DNA of 64,000 bases from Slackia sp. (GTDB lineage: Bacteria; Actinomycetota; Coriobacteriia; Anaerosomatales; Anaerosomataceae): positions 1 to 64,000 of the forward strand of contig DYEA01000014.1 of NCBI GenBank assembly GCA_020725885.1, in the 5' to 3' direction. Made by a program: the position numbers and the translations under genes. Shown piece after piece: positions 47,239 through 53,979 of the stretch (position 1 is the first letter of the stretch; each line of letters opens with the position of its first letter). The notes beneath the pieces are model-generated. The model saw only the letters and a list, made by a program, of their open reading frames with translations. It searched no databases and had not been told where the DNA came from.

Positions 47239-47532
47239 TCAGTCGAGGTCGACCCGCGCGGCGTCCGCAAGTTCCTGCTTGCGCTTGCGGGCAGCCGCGT
47301 CCACCTGCCGCCTGCCGTACCACGTGATGACGAGCCCCGCCACCCACGCGAGAATCGCCGTGTACGCGCCCCACGGGATGTCGTGGTGCACGCCGATGGC
47401 CCAGCGCGACGGACCCGCCACGTCGTTGAACGACAGGAAGAACCCCAGGATGCCGAGCGCAGAGAGGCCCATGCCGAACCACGTCAGGTACACGTGCGCC
47501 CGCACGTGCGGGGGCAGGTGCTTCAGGCTCAC
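47239..47532 (-). CDS. hypothetical two-helix membrane protein
   Basis: A 97-residue protein with helices at about 14-36 (VYLTWFGMGLSALGILGFFL) and 53-72 (IPWGAYTAILAWVAGLVITWY), then a basic tail. GTG 47532 overlaps the stop of the upstream gene (GTGA). No family recognised. It sits between purC and purS in the purine operon. Confidence 0.66.
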   Translation of the reverse strand: MSLKHLPPHVRAHVYLTWFGMGLSALGILGFFLSFNDVAGPSRWAIGVHHDIPWGAYTAILAWVAGLVITWYGRRQVDAAARKRKQELADAARVDLD

Positions 47533-47942
47533 TTCCCGTCCTTCTTCTCGCGCTTCTGCTGCTTGATGAGGTCGTTGCGCAGGCGGCGGATGACCACGAT
47601 CTCGATGTACATCGCAGGGAAGAACGCCGCAGTGAGCACCGCCATGCCGATGCGCTGAGCCGTTATGTTGTCGCGGAGCGCGGGGATGTAGCTCGTCGCC
47701 GCCGTCACAACCATCACCGCGACGAGCGCCCACCACACCCGGCGCCAGCGCTTGATCTCAGGGGACGTGGGCAGCGTCAGGGGCGCGCGCTTCTTGTCGG
47801 CCGCCTGCTTCGGCTTGTTCGCTGGCGCGCTCGCGGCGGAACCCGCCTCGCGCTTCGGCTTGAATGACGAGGCGCTCCGCTTCGTCGAGCCGACCTTCGC
47901 GTGCTTCTGGTACCGCGGGTTGAGCGGGCTCCTGCGCGCCAT
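47529..47942 (-). CDS. hypothetical membrane protein with basic N terminus
   Basis: A 137-residue protein. Residues 1-62 are Lys/Arg/Ser-rich and probably disordered, with similarity only in composition to nucleic-acid- or lipid-binding tails. Two helices follow (WWALVAVMVVTAATSYIP and IGMAVLTAAFFPAMYIEIVVI), then a charged RRLRNDLIKQQKREKK tail. It starts 2 bases after purC and overlaps the next gene by four bases. Confidence 0.66.
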   Translation of the reverse strand: MARRSPLNPRYQKHAKVGSTKRSASSFKPKREAGSAASAPANKPKQAADKKRAPLTLPTSPEIKRWRRVWWALVAVMVVTAATSYIPALRDNITAQRIGMAVLTAAFFPAMYIEIVVIRRLRNDLIKQQKREKKDGK

Positions 47943-47944
47943 GG

Positions 47945-48829
47945 CTACTCGTTCTCGGGGACGAACGGCTCGCCCGTGATGGCTTCGTACGCCTCGACGT
48001 ACTTCTCAGCGGTCATCACGATGACGTCTTCGGGCAGCGACGGGGCCGGCGGCCGCTTGTCCCAGCCGCTCGACTCCAGCCAGTCGCGCACGAACTGCTT
48101 GTCGAAGCTCGGCTGGCCGTGGCCCGGCTCGTACGAGTCCGCCGGCCAGAACCGCGAGGAGTCGGGCGTGAGGACCTCGTCGATGAGGGTCACCTCGCCG
48201 TCCACGAGGCCGAACTCGAACTTCGTGTCGGCGATGATGATGCCTCGCGAGCGGGCGTGCTCGGCCGCGCGCGTGTACAGCTCGAGCGACACGTCCCGAA
48301 GCCGCTTGGCGTGGTCCTCGCCGATGATCTCGCACATGCGCTCGAACGAGATGTTCTCGTCGTGCTCGCCGATGACGGCCTTGGTCGACGGCGTGAAGAT
48401 CGGCTCGGGCAGACGGTCGGACTCGACGAGCCCAGGCGGGAGCTTCTGGCCGCACACGGTCCCGTGCTCGCGGTACTCGTTCCAGCCGGAGCCGGCGAGG
48501 TAGCCGCGCACGATGCACTCGACCGGGAAGACCTGCGCCTTGCGCACCAGCATCATCCGGCCCTTGAGCGCGTCCGCGTACTCCGCGTACTGCTCCGGCA
48601 GGTCGCGCACGTCGGCGGAGATGAGGTGGTTCGGCACAACGTCTGCAAGGTGGTCGAACCAGAAGAGCGAGATCTTCGTGAGGACCTCGCCTTTGTAAGG
48701 GATCGGGTCTGGCAGCACGACGTCGAACGCGCTGATGCGGTCGGTGGCGACGATGAGCAGGCGGTCGCCCAGATCGAAGATGTCGCGGACCTTGCCTTGT
48801 GCGTCGGGAGTGAGACCCGGCAGCTGCAT
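47945..48829 (-). CDS. purC: SAICAR synthetase
   Basis: A 294-residue phosphoribosylaminoimidazole-succinocarboxamide synthase. Motifs are GKVRDIFDLGDRLLIVATDRISAFD in two blocks, ECIVRGYLAGSGWNEY and IIADTKFEFGLVDGEVTLIDEVLTPDSSRFW. It is the first gene of the purine operon. ATG 48829 follows AAGGGG. A -10-like TACAAT lies upstream at 48877-48882. Confidence 0.96.
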   Translation of the reverse strand: MQLPGLTPDAQGKVRDIFDLGDRLLIVATDRISAFDVVLPDPIPYKGEVLTKISLFWFDHLADVVPNHLISADVRDLPEQYAEYADALKGRMMLVRKAQVFPVECIVRGYLAGSGWNEYREHGTVCGQKLPPGLVESDRLPEPIFTPSTKAVIGEHDENISFERMCEIIGEDHAKRLRDVSLELYTRAAEHARSRGIIIADTKFEFGLVDGEVTLIDEVLTPDSSRFWPADSYEPGHGQPSFDKQFVRDWLESSGWDKRPPAPSLPEDVIVMTAEKYVEAYEAITGEPFVPENE

Positions 48830-48876
48830 GGTGCCCCTTTCGGACGCCAACGGTGAGCGCGCGTCGCGCACTGCGT

Positions 48877-48882
48877 ATTGTA
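48877..48882 (-). promoter_or_regulatory. candidate -10 box of the purine operon
   Basis: TACAAT reads on the minus strand, giving a leader of about 40 bases before purC. No good -35 hexamer is seen, and no purine riboswitch fold was recognised. Confidence 0.35.
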
Positions 48883-48943
48883 GGGCAATCCGAGCACAGG
48901 CGTGAGACGCGGCCCTGCATTCGCGCGCTGATCCGACGGGACG

Positions 48944-49159
48944 TCAGCCGATCACGCCGAGGAACGCCAGCCCCGCGATCGCGTGTCCGACGGTGCCAGC
49001 CGCCAGCACATACGCGACCGCCTTGTGGACTTTGAGATGCGTCCGTCCTTTGAAGCGGATGACCCGGAGCCCTTGGAGCACTTGGAACGTCACGAGCAGC
49101 GCCAGGAACGCGCCGCCCGCGATCAGCATCTGGGGCTGGATCTCGATCCCGAACAGCAT
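48944..49159 (-). CDS. small two-helix membrane protein
   Basis: A 71-residue protein with helices at about 11-31 (LIAGGAFLALLVTFQVLQGL) and 46-68 (AVAYVLAAGTVGHAIAGLAFLG). Histidines H41 and H45 border the second helix and H59 lies within it. The loop is basic (RVIRFKGRTHLKVHK). The pattern resembles half of a haem-binding membrane cytochrome, but the family is not identified. It is a single gene between purC and the selenium-type cluster. Confidence 0.6.
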   Translation of the reverse strand: MLFGIEIQPQMLIAGGAFLALLVTFQVLQGLRVIRFKGRTHLKVHKAVAYVLAAGTVGHAIAGLAFLGVIG

Positions 49160-49214
49160 GCGCCCTCCCGCATCGGCATGGTCTTACCGTGATGATGCGC
49201 GAACGCACCCGGGG

Positions 49215-50114
49215 CTAAACCGCTTCCGTCGCTGCGCAGGCGCCGCTCCACGTGCAGAGGTTCTCGCGCAGCACCTCCGGAAGCGCCGCGACGAGGTCGC
49301 GCGCTCGCATAGCGGGCGTCGCACGCATCGCTCGCCCCGCCTCGCGGTTGGCGCGGGCCGCGCACACCGCGGCGTCGACCGTCGGGAACCCCGCCGCGAG
49401 GAACGCCGAGGCGAGCCCGGTGAGCGTGTCGCCCGTGCCGCCGATCGCCTCGAGCGCCGGGACCACGGGTTCCGCCACGCGGGCGACGACCTCGCCCTCG
49501 CGGACGATGCAGTCGACCTCGCCCTTCACGATCAGGGTCCGCGCCGCTCCGCCGCGCTCGTGAGCGAGCCGCGCGAGCTCGGCGGGATCGAACCCGCCGG
49601 TGCCGAACAGGTACCGCGAGACGTACGCGGGATGGGTGACTTCCGGGTCCGCGAGGAACCCCACCTCCCCGACGTCGGGCGTCATGAGCTCGAAGCGCGG
49701 CGCGAGACCGGCGGCCTTCGCCGCGTACATGCCGCCAGCGTCGGCGACCAGCGTCGCGTGCGGCACAAGCCGCTCGACCGTCGCGACGGCCTCGCGCATC
49801 AGCGCCATGATCGGCTGCAGGTAGTGGAAGGCGACGACGGACGGCTGCACGCGTTCCAAAGCATCTGGGAGCGCTGCGAAGACCGCACGGGTGCCGTCCC
49901 CGCGCCCTACATCGCCGGCCACGAGCGCCCATGGCTGCTCGCAGCCGAGGTGCCGCAGCGCGGCGCAGGCGGCCCCGAGCATCGCCGCCGTCCCTTGGGC
50001 GTGCGGGACCGGCGCCCCGCCGACGAAGAGATCGCCGTCGGCAGCAAGCGTCGCCGGCCCGAGCAGGACCGGCCCGCCCACCACAGGGTACGTCGCCACC
50101 ACGAGCAGCGTCAT
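49215..50114 (-). CDS. ribokinase-fold protein (NAD(P)HX dehydratase/sugar-kinase-like)
   Basis: A 299-residue protein of the ribokinase superfamily. The anion hole and catalytic aspartate are in AIGGTGDTLTGLASAFLAAG; FELMTPDVGEVGFLAD resembles the nucleotide-domain strand of NAD(P)H-hydrate dehydratases. About 130 N-terminal residues precede the usual core strands. ATG 50114 overlaps the upstream gene stop (ATGA). Being coupled to DUF3343, tusA and yedE suggests a role in that module rather than general sugar metabolism. The substrate is unknown. Confidence 0.72.
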   Translation of the reverse strand: MTLLVVATYPVVGGPVLLGPATLAADGDLFVGGAPVPHAQGTAAMLGAACAALRHLGCEQPWALVAGDVGRGDGTRAVFAALPDALERVQPSVVAFHYLQPIMALMREAVATVERLVPHATLVADAGGMYAAKAAGLAPRFELMTPDVGEVGFLADPEVTHPAYVSRYLFGTGGFDPAELARLAHERGGAARTLIVKGEVDCIVREGEVVARVAEPVVPALEAIGGTGDTLTGLASAFLAAGFPTVDAAVCAARANREAGRAMRATPAMRARDLVAALPEVLRENLCTWSGACAATEAV

Positions 50115-50659
50115 CGCTCCCCCACCCCCAGCAGCGCGCACGCTTCTTCGAACGCGCGGTCCAGCATCAAGCCGCACAGTGTGTACCCGAGCGCTTTCGG
50201 CCGAGGCGCCTCGTCAAGCCGCTTGCCCACGAGCTCGACGTTCAGGTACGGGATGTCGGGGCACCCGCCACCCGAAGTGTTCACGATCGTGCGCGTGACC
50301 TTGTCGACGGCGATCTTCATGTTCCCGGCGCGCACCATCAGGTGCTCGCCGAAGTCGACGACGGTCACCAGGTCTGTGGGACGAGAGGCCGACCCGGGAT
50401 CGTCGACCCAGCCGCGCACCGGCACGCCTGCCTCCTCCAGCGCGCGCGCCGCCCCTACTTGCTCGACGCGCGGGACCGCCACCGCCAAGTCGCAGCCGGC
50501 GCGCAGGTGGTGCGGCGGGGCGACGAGCGCGTGCTCGTAGCCGGCAGCCTTCAGCACGCGCTCCGCCCAGAGCGCGTCGGGCACCTGGTCGAACAGGAAG
50601 AGCCCGGACGCCTCCTCGGCGCCCGGGTCCGCCTCGCGCTTCTTCTTACGGAAGATCAT
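50111..50659 (-). CDS. DUF3343 protein, putative Se/S carrier-like
   Basis: A 182-residue protein. The first part (GLFLFDQVPDALWAERVLKAAGYEHALVAPPHHLRAGCDLAVAV) resembles the DUF3343 putative selenium/sulfur carriers, with C56 as candidate reactive residue. A second part (about 95-182) contains FGEHLMVRAGNMKIAVDKV, TSGGGCPDIPYLNVELVG and KALGYTLCGLMLDRAFEEA, not recognised. The function is unproven; the genomic association with YedE and TusA-like proteins supports Se/S handling. Confidence 0.75.
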   Translation of the reverse strand: MIFRKKKREADPGAEEASGLFLFDQVPDALWAERVLKAAGYEHALVAPPHHLRAGCDLAVAVPRVEQVGAARALEEAGVPVRGWVDDPGSASRPTDLVTVVDFGEHLMVRAGNMKIAVDKVTRTIVNTSGGGCPDIPYLNVELVGKRLDEAPRPKALGYTLCGLMLDRAFEEACALLGVGER

Positions 50660-50865
50660 GCCTTCTTGCCCACGATCGTCCAGCCGTCAGGAGTCTCGTC
50701 CACGGCCACATCGTACGAGCTGTCCTTGAGGAGGTTCACCGCATTCGCTTTGGCCGTACCGCTGTCGACGAGCACCCTGATTTCGGCGGGATCGCCTTCG
50801 AGCGCTTTCTTCGTGCGCATGAGCGGCACGGGACACGAGAACCCTCGCACATCGACTTCGAGCAT
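50656..50865 (-). CDS. TusA/SirA-like sulfur (selenium) carrier
   Basis: A 69-residue protein with the TusA signature: VDVRGFSCPVPLMRTKKAL, where the cysteine of the CPxP motif would carry persulfide or selenide. The C-terminal half lacks extra domains, so it is a single-domain version rather than a YedF fusion. It overlaps the DUF3343 gene by four bases and follows yedE after 14. Confidence 0.88.
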   Translation of the reverse strand: MLEVDVRGFSCPVPLMRTKKALEGDPAEIRVLVDSGTAKANAVNLLKDSSYDVAVDETPDGWTIVGKKA

Positions 50866-50879
50866 CGACGACCCCTTCC

Positions 50880-52142
50880 TTATGCCGTGCGCTCGCGCTT
50901 GATGAGCGCGATCGCGACAAGCACTGCAGCCATGACCCCGAGCGCCGGCCAGCCGAGCGGCGAGAGCCCCTTCGGCGAGGACGCGATGCCCTGCCAGTGG
51001 GCGACGAACGCGCCAGCCATCATGCCGAGCACGGCGGCGAAGGCGTCCACGTCGCCCTCACCCGACATGATGACCTGCCGGAACGGACAGCCGCCGAGCA
51101 TGACTGCCGCAAGCCCCGCGACGGCCATCGCCGCGAAGTTGCCGAGCGCGTCGGTGTGCGCGACCGGCTGGTTCTCGAAGCCCATGCTGAACTGCCCGAG
51201 CGCCACGTTCGCGACGAACGCGCCCACGAGCAGGCCGATCACGCCGAAGAGCAGGTCGAACCGGCGCACGAGCACCACGTCGCGGATGCCGCCGATCGAG
51301 CAGAACCGGCTGCGCTGAGCCACGACGCCGAGCACGAGGCCTGCCACGAGCGCGATCGCCAGCGGCGCCCGCTTGCCGCCGGGTTGCGGCTTGGCTTTGG
51401 CCACGGCCTCGGCCGAGGCGACGACCGCGCCGTCCGCCCCGACGATCGAGCCGTCGGGTGCAAGCGCCGCGCCCTCGGGCTTCAAGACGGCCGCCGGCTT
51501 GCCGCCAGCGCCCTTCAGGAACACCGCAGGCGGCGTGGTCCCGGTAGCGAACGCCTTGGCCTTGGTCACCGTGAAGCCGTTGGGCGCCGTACCGGAGGCC
51601 GACGCCAGCGCGAGCGCGAGCAGTGCGACCGCGAGCGCAACGCCAAGCCACGCGGCCGGAGCCGGCAGATGCTTCGCGCGGCCGAGGTTGTAGCCGCCTT
51701 TGAGGAAGAGCGCTCCGATGCTCACGCCGACGACGATGCCGAGCACGCCCCAGAGCGCGTTCAGGTCGCCGCCCCCGAGCCGGAGCCACGCTCGGACGGT
51801 GCAGCCCAAGAAGATGAGCGCAGAGGTCATGAAGATGAAGCCGAGCACGAAGCGGAGAAGCGTGCTGGAGCCGCCGCGCGGGCGGAACTCTTTCGTCGCG
51901 AACGATGCGGCGGCGGCGCCCAACACGAGCCCGATGATCTCCGGCCGGACGTAGGCGACCGCACCCATGTTCGCCTTCGCGCCGCCGAAGAACCCGACGG
52001 TGTCGCGCAGGAAACACGCGATGCACAGGCCCATGTTGCCGGGGTTCCCTTGGCTCACGAGCCACGCAGCCACGACCCCGATGAACGCCCCCGCCGCGCC
52101 GAAGATCCACGCGGACGGCCCGACAAGACGCTTCCCTGACAT
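50880..52142 (-). CDS. yedE: YedE-family putative selenium transporter
   Basis: A 420-residue membrane protein of the YeeE/YedE family. Two repeats of helices carry conserved cysteines: GLCIACFLRDTVG and IFLGCTVRAW in the first half, and AQRSRFCSIGGIRD and VMLGGCPFRQVI in the second. YedE is predicted to import selenium or sulfur compounds. A loop of about 65 Ala/Gly/Pro-rich residues (about 190-255) separates the halves. With tusA-like, DUF3343 and the kinase-like gene it forms one operon, driven by the promoter at 52181-52208. Confidence 0.87.
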   Translation of the reverse strand: MSGKRLVGPSAWIFGAAGAFIGVVAAWLVSQGNPGNMGLCIACFLRDTVGFFGGAKANMGAVAYVRPEIIGLVLGAAAASFATKEFRPRGGSSTLLRFVLGFIFMTSALIFLGCTVRAWLRLGGGDLNALWGVLGIVVGVSIGALFLKGGYNLGRAKHLPAPAAWLGVALAVALLALALASASGTAPNGFTVTKAKAFATGTTPPAVFLKGAGGKPAAVLKPEGAALAPDGSIVGADGAVVASAEAVAKAKPQPGGKRAPLAIALVAGLVLGVVAQRSRFCSIGGIRDVVLVRRFDLLFGVIGLLVGAFVANVALGQFSMGFENQPVAHTDALGNFAAMAVAGLAAVMLGGCPFRQVIMSGEGDVDAFAAVLGMMAGAFVAHWQGIASSPKGLSPLGWPALGVMAAVLVAIALIKRERTA

Positions 52143-52180
52143 GGCATCACCCCGTTGCTTCGTTCACTGGATCTGGCGAT

Positions 52181-52208
52181 ACCATATATCAGGCGCACTG
52201 ATAGTCAA
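52181..52208 (-). promoter_or_regulatory. promoter of the yedE operon with operator in the spacer
   Basis: TTGACT (52208-52203), a 16-base spacer and TATGGT (52186-52181) on the minus strand. The spacer holds a perfect inverted repeat, TATCAG-N5-CTGATA (52187-52203), a plausible repressor site. The region is the most AT-rich part of its neighbourhood. Confidence 0.65.
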
Positions 52209-52236
52209 TATCCTTTCTGGCTTATAGCCGGAGAAT

Positions 52237-53820
52237 TCACGGTTCCGGGAACCCCAGAGCGCCGACGAACGCGTCGCGGAACCCGGAGTGCGCGGCGAGG
52301 TCGATGGGCTCGATCACGCTGGCAAGCCGCTCGGCCTCGGCGCGCGCGGCGCTCGAAACGAGCACAGCGCGGGCCCCATCGAGCGCGGCGTTGCCGACGA
52401 CCCGCACGCGGTCGGCCCACGCAGTCGGGATGACGCCGAGCCGGGCAAGGACGCGCCCCTCGAGCCGTCTGCCGAAGCCGCCGGCCACAAGCACCTCCTT
52501 GACGGCGCTCGCCTCGAGCCCGGCCTCGGCCAACAGCACGCCGATGGCTGCCTGAACCGCTCCCTTCGCCAGCTGGATGGCGCGCACGTCCTTCTGCGTG
52601 AATGTGACCGGCCCGTCGTCCTCGAGCACGAGCACCCGCTGGTCATCGCGGTCGACGATGCGAGCAGGCGGAGGCGGGGAATCCGCGAGGCGCCCGTCTG
52701 GCGCGACTGCACCCGCTTCGAGCAGCGCGGCCGTCAGCGACAGTGCTCCGGAGCCGCAGAGCCCGACCGGCGGCAGACTTCCGATCGTATCGAGACGCAG
52801 CGCGCCGTCCTCGTATCTGACGTCTTCGACGGCGCCGGGAACCGCCCGCATCCCGCTCGACAAGCCGGCCCCCTCGAGCGCCGGGCCGGCCGCGGCGGAT
52901 GTGGCCAGGAGCCGGCTCCCCGTCCACAGGACGATCTCGGCATTCGTGCCGAGATCGACGAACAAGCGTGGCGTGCCGCCGCTGGCGAACCGCGCGGCCA
53001 CCAGTCCGGCGATCGCATCGGCGCCCACGAACACCGATGCGCACGGCGGCACGTATACGGCGGCCGCATCGAGCGTCCTCAGGCCGAGCGTCGAGGCGAC
53101 GGTCTGGACGGGCTCCGGCGGGACGCCTTCGTACGGCGCCGCGCCCAACGGGGTGACGTCCTGGCCGAGGAAGAAGCCGCGCATGGCCGTGTTCCCGACC
53201 GCGACCAGCTGCGATACGGCACGAACCTCGGCGCCCGCACGCTGTACCGCTTCTTCCGCGAGCGCCTCCGCCTGTTCCACGAGCGGCCGGCGCAGCACAT
53301 CGAGCCCGTCGCGCCGCACAGCGGCGATCCTCGACAGCACGTCCGCGCCCCACGGGTGCTGCGGGTTGATCGCGCTCGCGGTGCTGAGGACGTCTCCTGT
53401 GCGCAAGTCCACCAGTGCGGCCGCCAGAGTGGTGGTACCAAGGTCGAGTGCAAGCCCGAGCCCACCGGCGCTTGCCGGGAAGTCAGGCTCCCACGGGAGC
53501 CCGAGCTCGCCGCGGAGCACGGTGTGCGGCTCCCCGGACGAAGACGCCGCCAGGACAGATACGTCGCCCAGCGCGCGCGCCCGGCACGCCAGCCGCCAGC
53601 CCGCCTCGATCGCGGCCTCGCCGAGCGCCGCCACTTCCTCCTCGGACGGCGCGGACAACGCGCCGCTCGCCTGCACGCGGCACCGCCCGCACGTCCCAAG
53701 CCCGGCGCACACGGCGTCGACTGCGACGCCTGCGCGCCGCGCCGCCTCGAGCAGCGTGGTCCCGGCAGGGACGTGGACCGAACCGGCTCCCTCGAAGTGC
53801 GCTTCGACCGTACGCGGCAT
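52237..53820 (-). CDS. ASKHA-domain corrinoid-activation-like protein with N-terminal 2Fe-2S ferredoxin
   Basis: A 527-residue protein of the RACo (DUF4445) family. An N-terminal 2Fe-2S domain has C38, C44, C47 and C79 (AVCAGLGTCGRCRV). A linker leads to the ASKHA ATPase core with LGLALDLGTTTLAAALVDL, FVDLGTNAEIVLW, VGLCGSGALSLTAALLEAG and LVAGGFGRRLEG. Such proteins use ATP to reduce inactive Co(II) corrinoid proteins. No methyltransferase or corrinoid protein is adjacent; the B12 protein at 10313 is of another type. It diverges from a histidine kinase gene. Confidence 0.88.
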   Translation of the reverse strand: MPRTVEAHFEGAGSVHVPAGTTLLEAARRAGVAVDAVCAGLGTCGRCRVQASGALSAPSEEEVAALGEAAIEAGWRLACRARALGDVSVLAASSSGEPHTVLRGELGLPWEPDFPASAGGLGLALDLGTTTLAAALVDLRTGDVLSTASAINPQHPWGADVLSRIAAVRRDGLDVLRRPLVEQAEALAEEAVQRAGAEVRAVSQLVAVGNTAMRGFFLGQDVTPLGAAPYEGVPPEPVQTVASTLGLRTLDAAAVYVPPCASVFVGADAIAGLVAARFASGGTPRLFVDLGTNAEIVLWTGSRLLATSAAAGPALEGAGLSSGMRAVPGAVEDVRYEDGALRLDTIGSLPPVGLCGSGALSLTAALLEAGAVAPDGRLADSPPPPARIVDRDDQRVLVLEDDGPVTFTQKDVRAIQLAKGAVQAAIGVLLAEAGLEASAVKEVLVAGGFGRRLEGRVLARLGVIPTAWADRVRVVGNAALDGARAVLVSSAARAEAERLASVIEPIDLAAHSGFRDAFVGALGFPEP

Positions 53821-53840
53821 CTGGCTCCCGTCACAGCTCT

Positions 53841-53979
53841 CATGCGCATGATACGCCCTCTGGGCCCAGCGCCCGTGGTGGTACGTAGCAGAGGAGCGTA
53901 TAGTCGTTCAGGGAGCTTCGGCAGCGAGGAACGGACTCGGGTGCGCGGGAAGTCTCGAAACGATACGCACATGCGCATG
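53841..53979. promoter_or_regulatory. divergent control region with repeated palindrome
   Basis: The 10-bp palindrome CATGCGCATG occurs twice, at 53841-53850 and 53970-53979, each next to an ATACGC element. A minus-strand TATCAT (53853-53848) overlaps the first copy and could serve the ASKHA gene. A plus-strand TATAGT (53899-53904) could serve the kinase gene. Neither has a clear -35. Confidence 0.35.

Noticed and set aside
48830-48943. Possible purine riboswitch before purC
   Set aside because: The leader is only about 40 bases from the -10 box and no three-way-junction fold is recognisable.
52288-53970. N-terminal extension of the histidine kinase to 1355 residues
   Set aside because: The extra part is antisense to the ASKHA gene and has no conserved features; a normal membrane-anchored start exists at 53971 (or GTG 53941).
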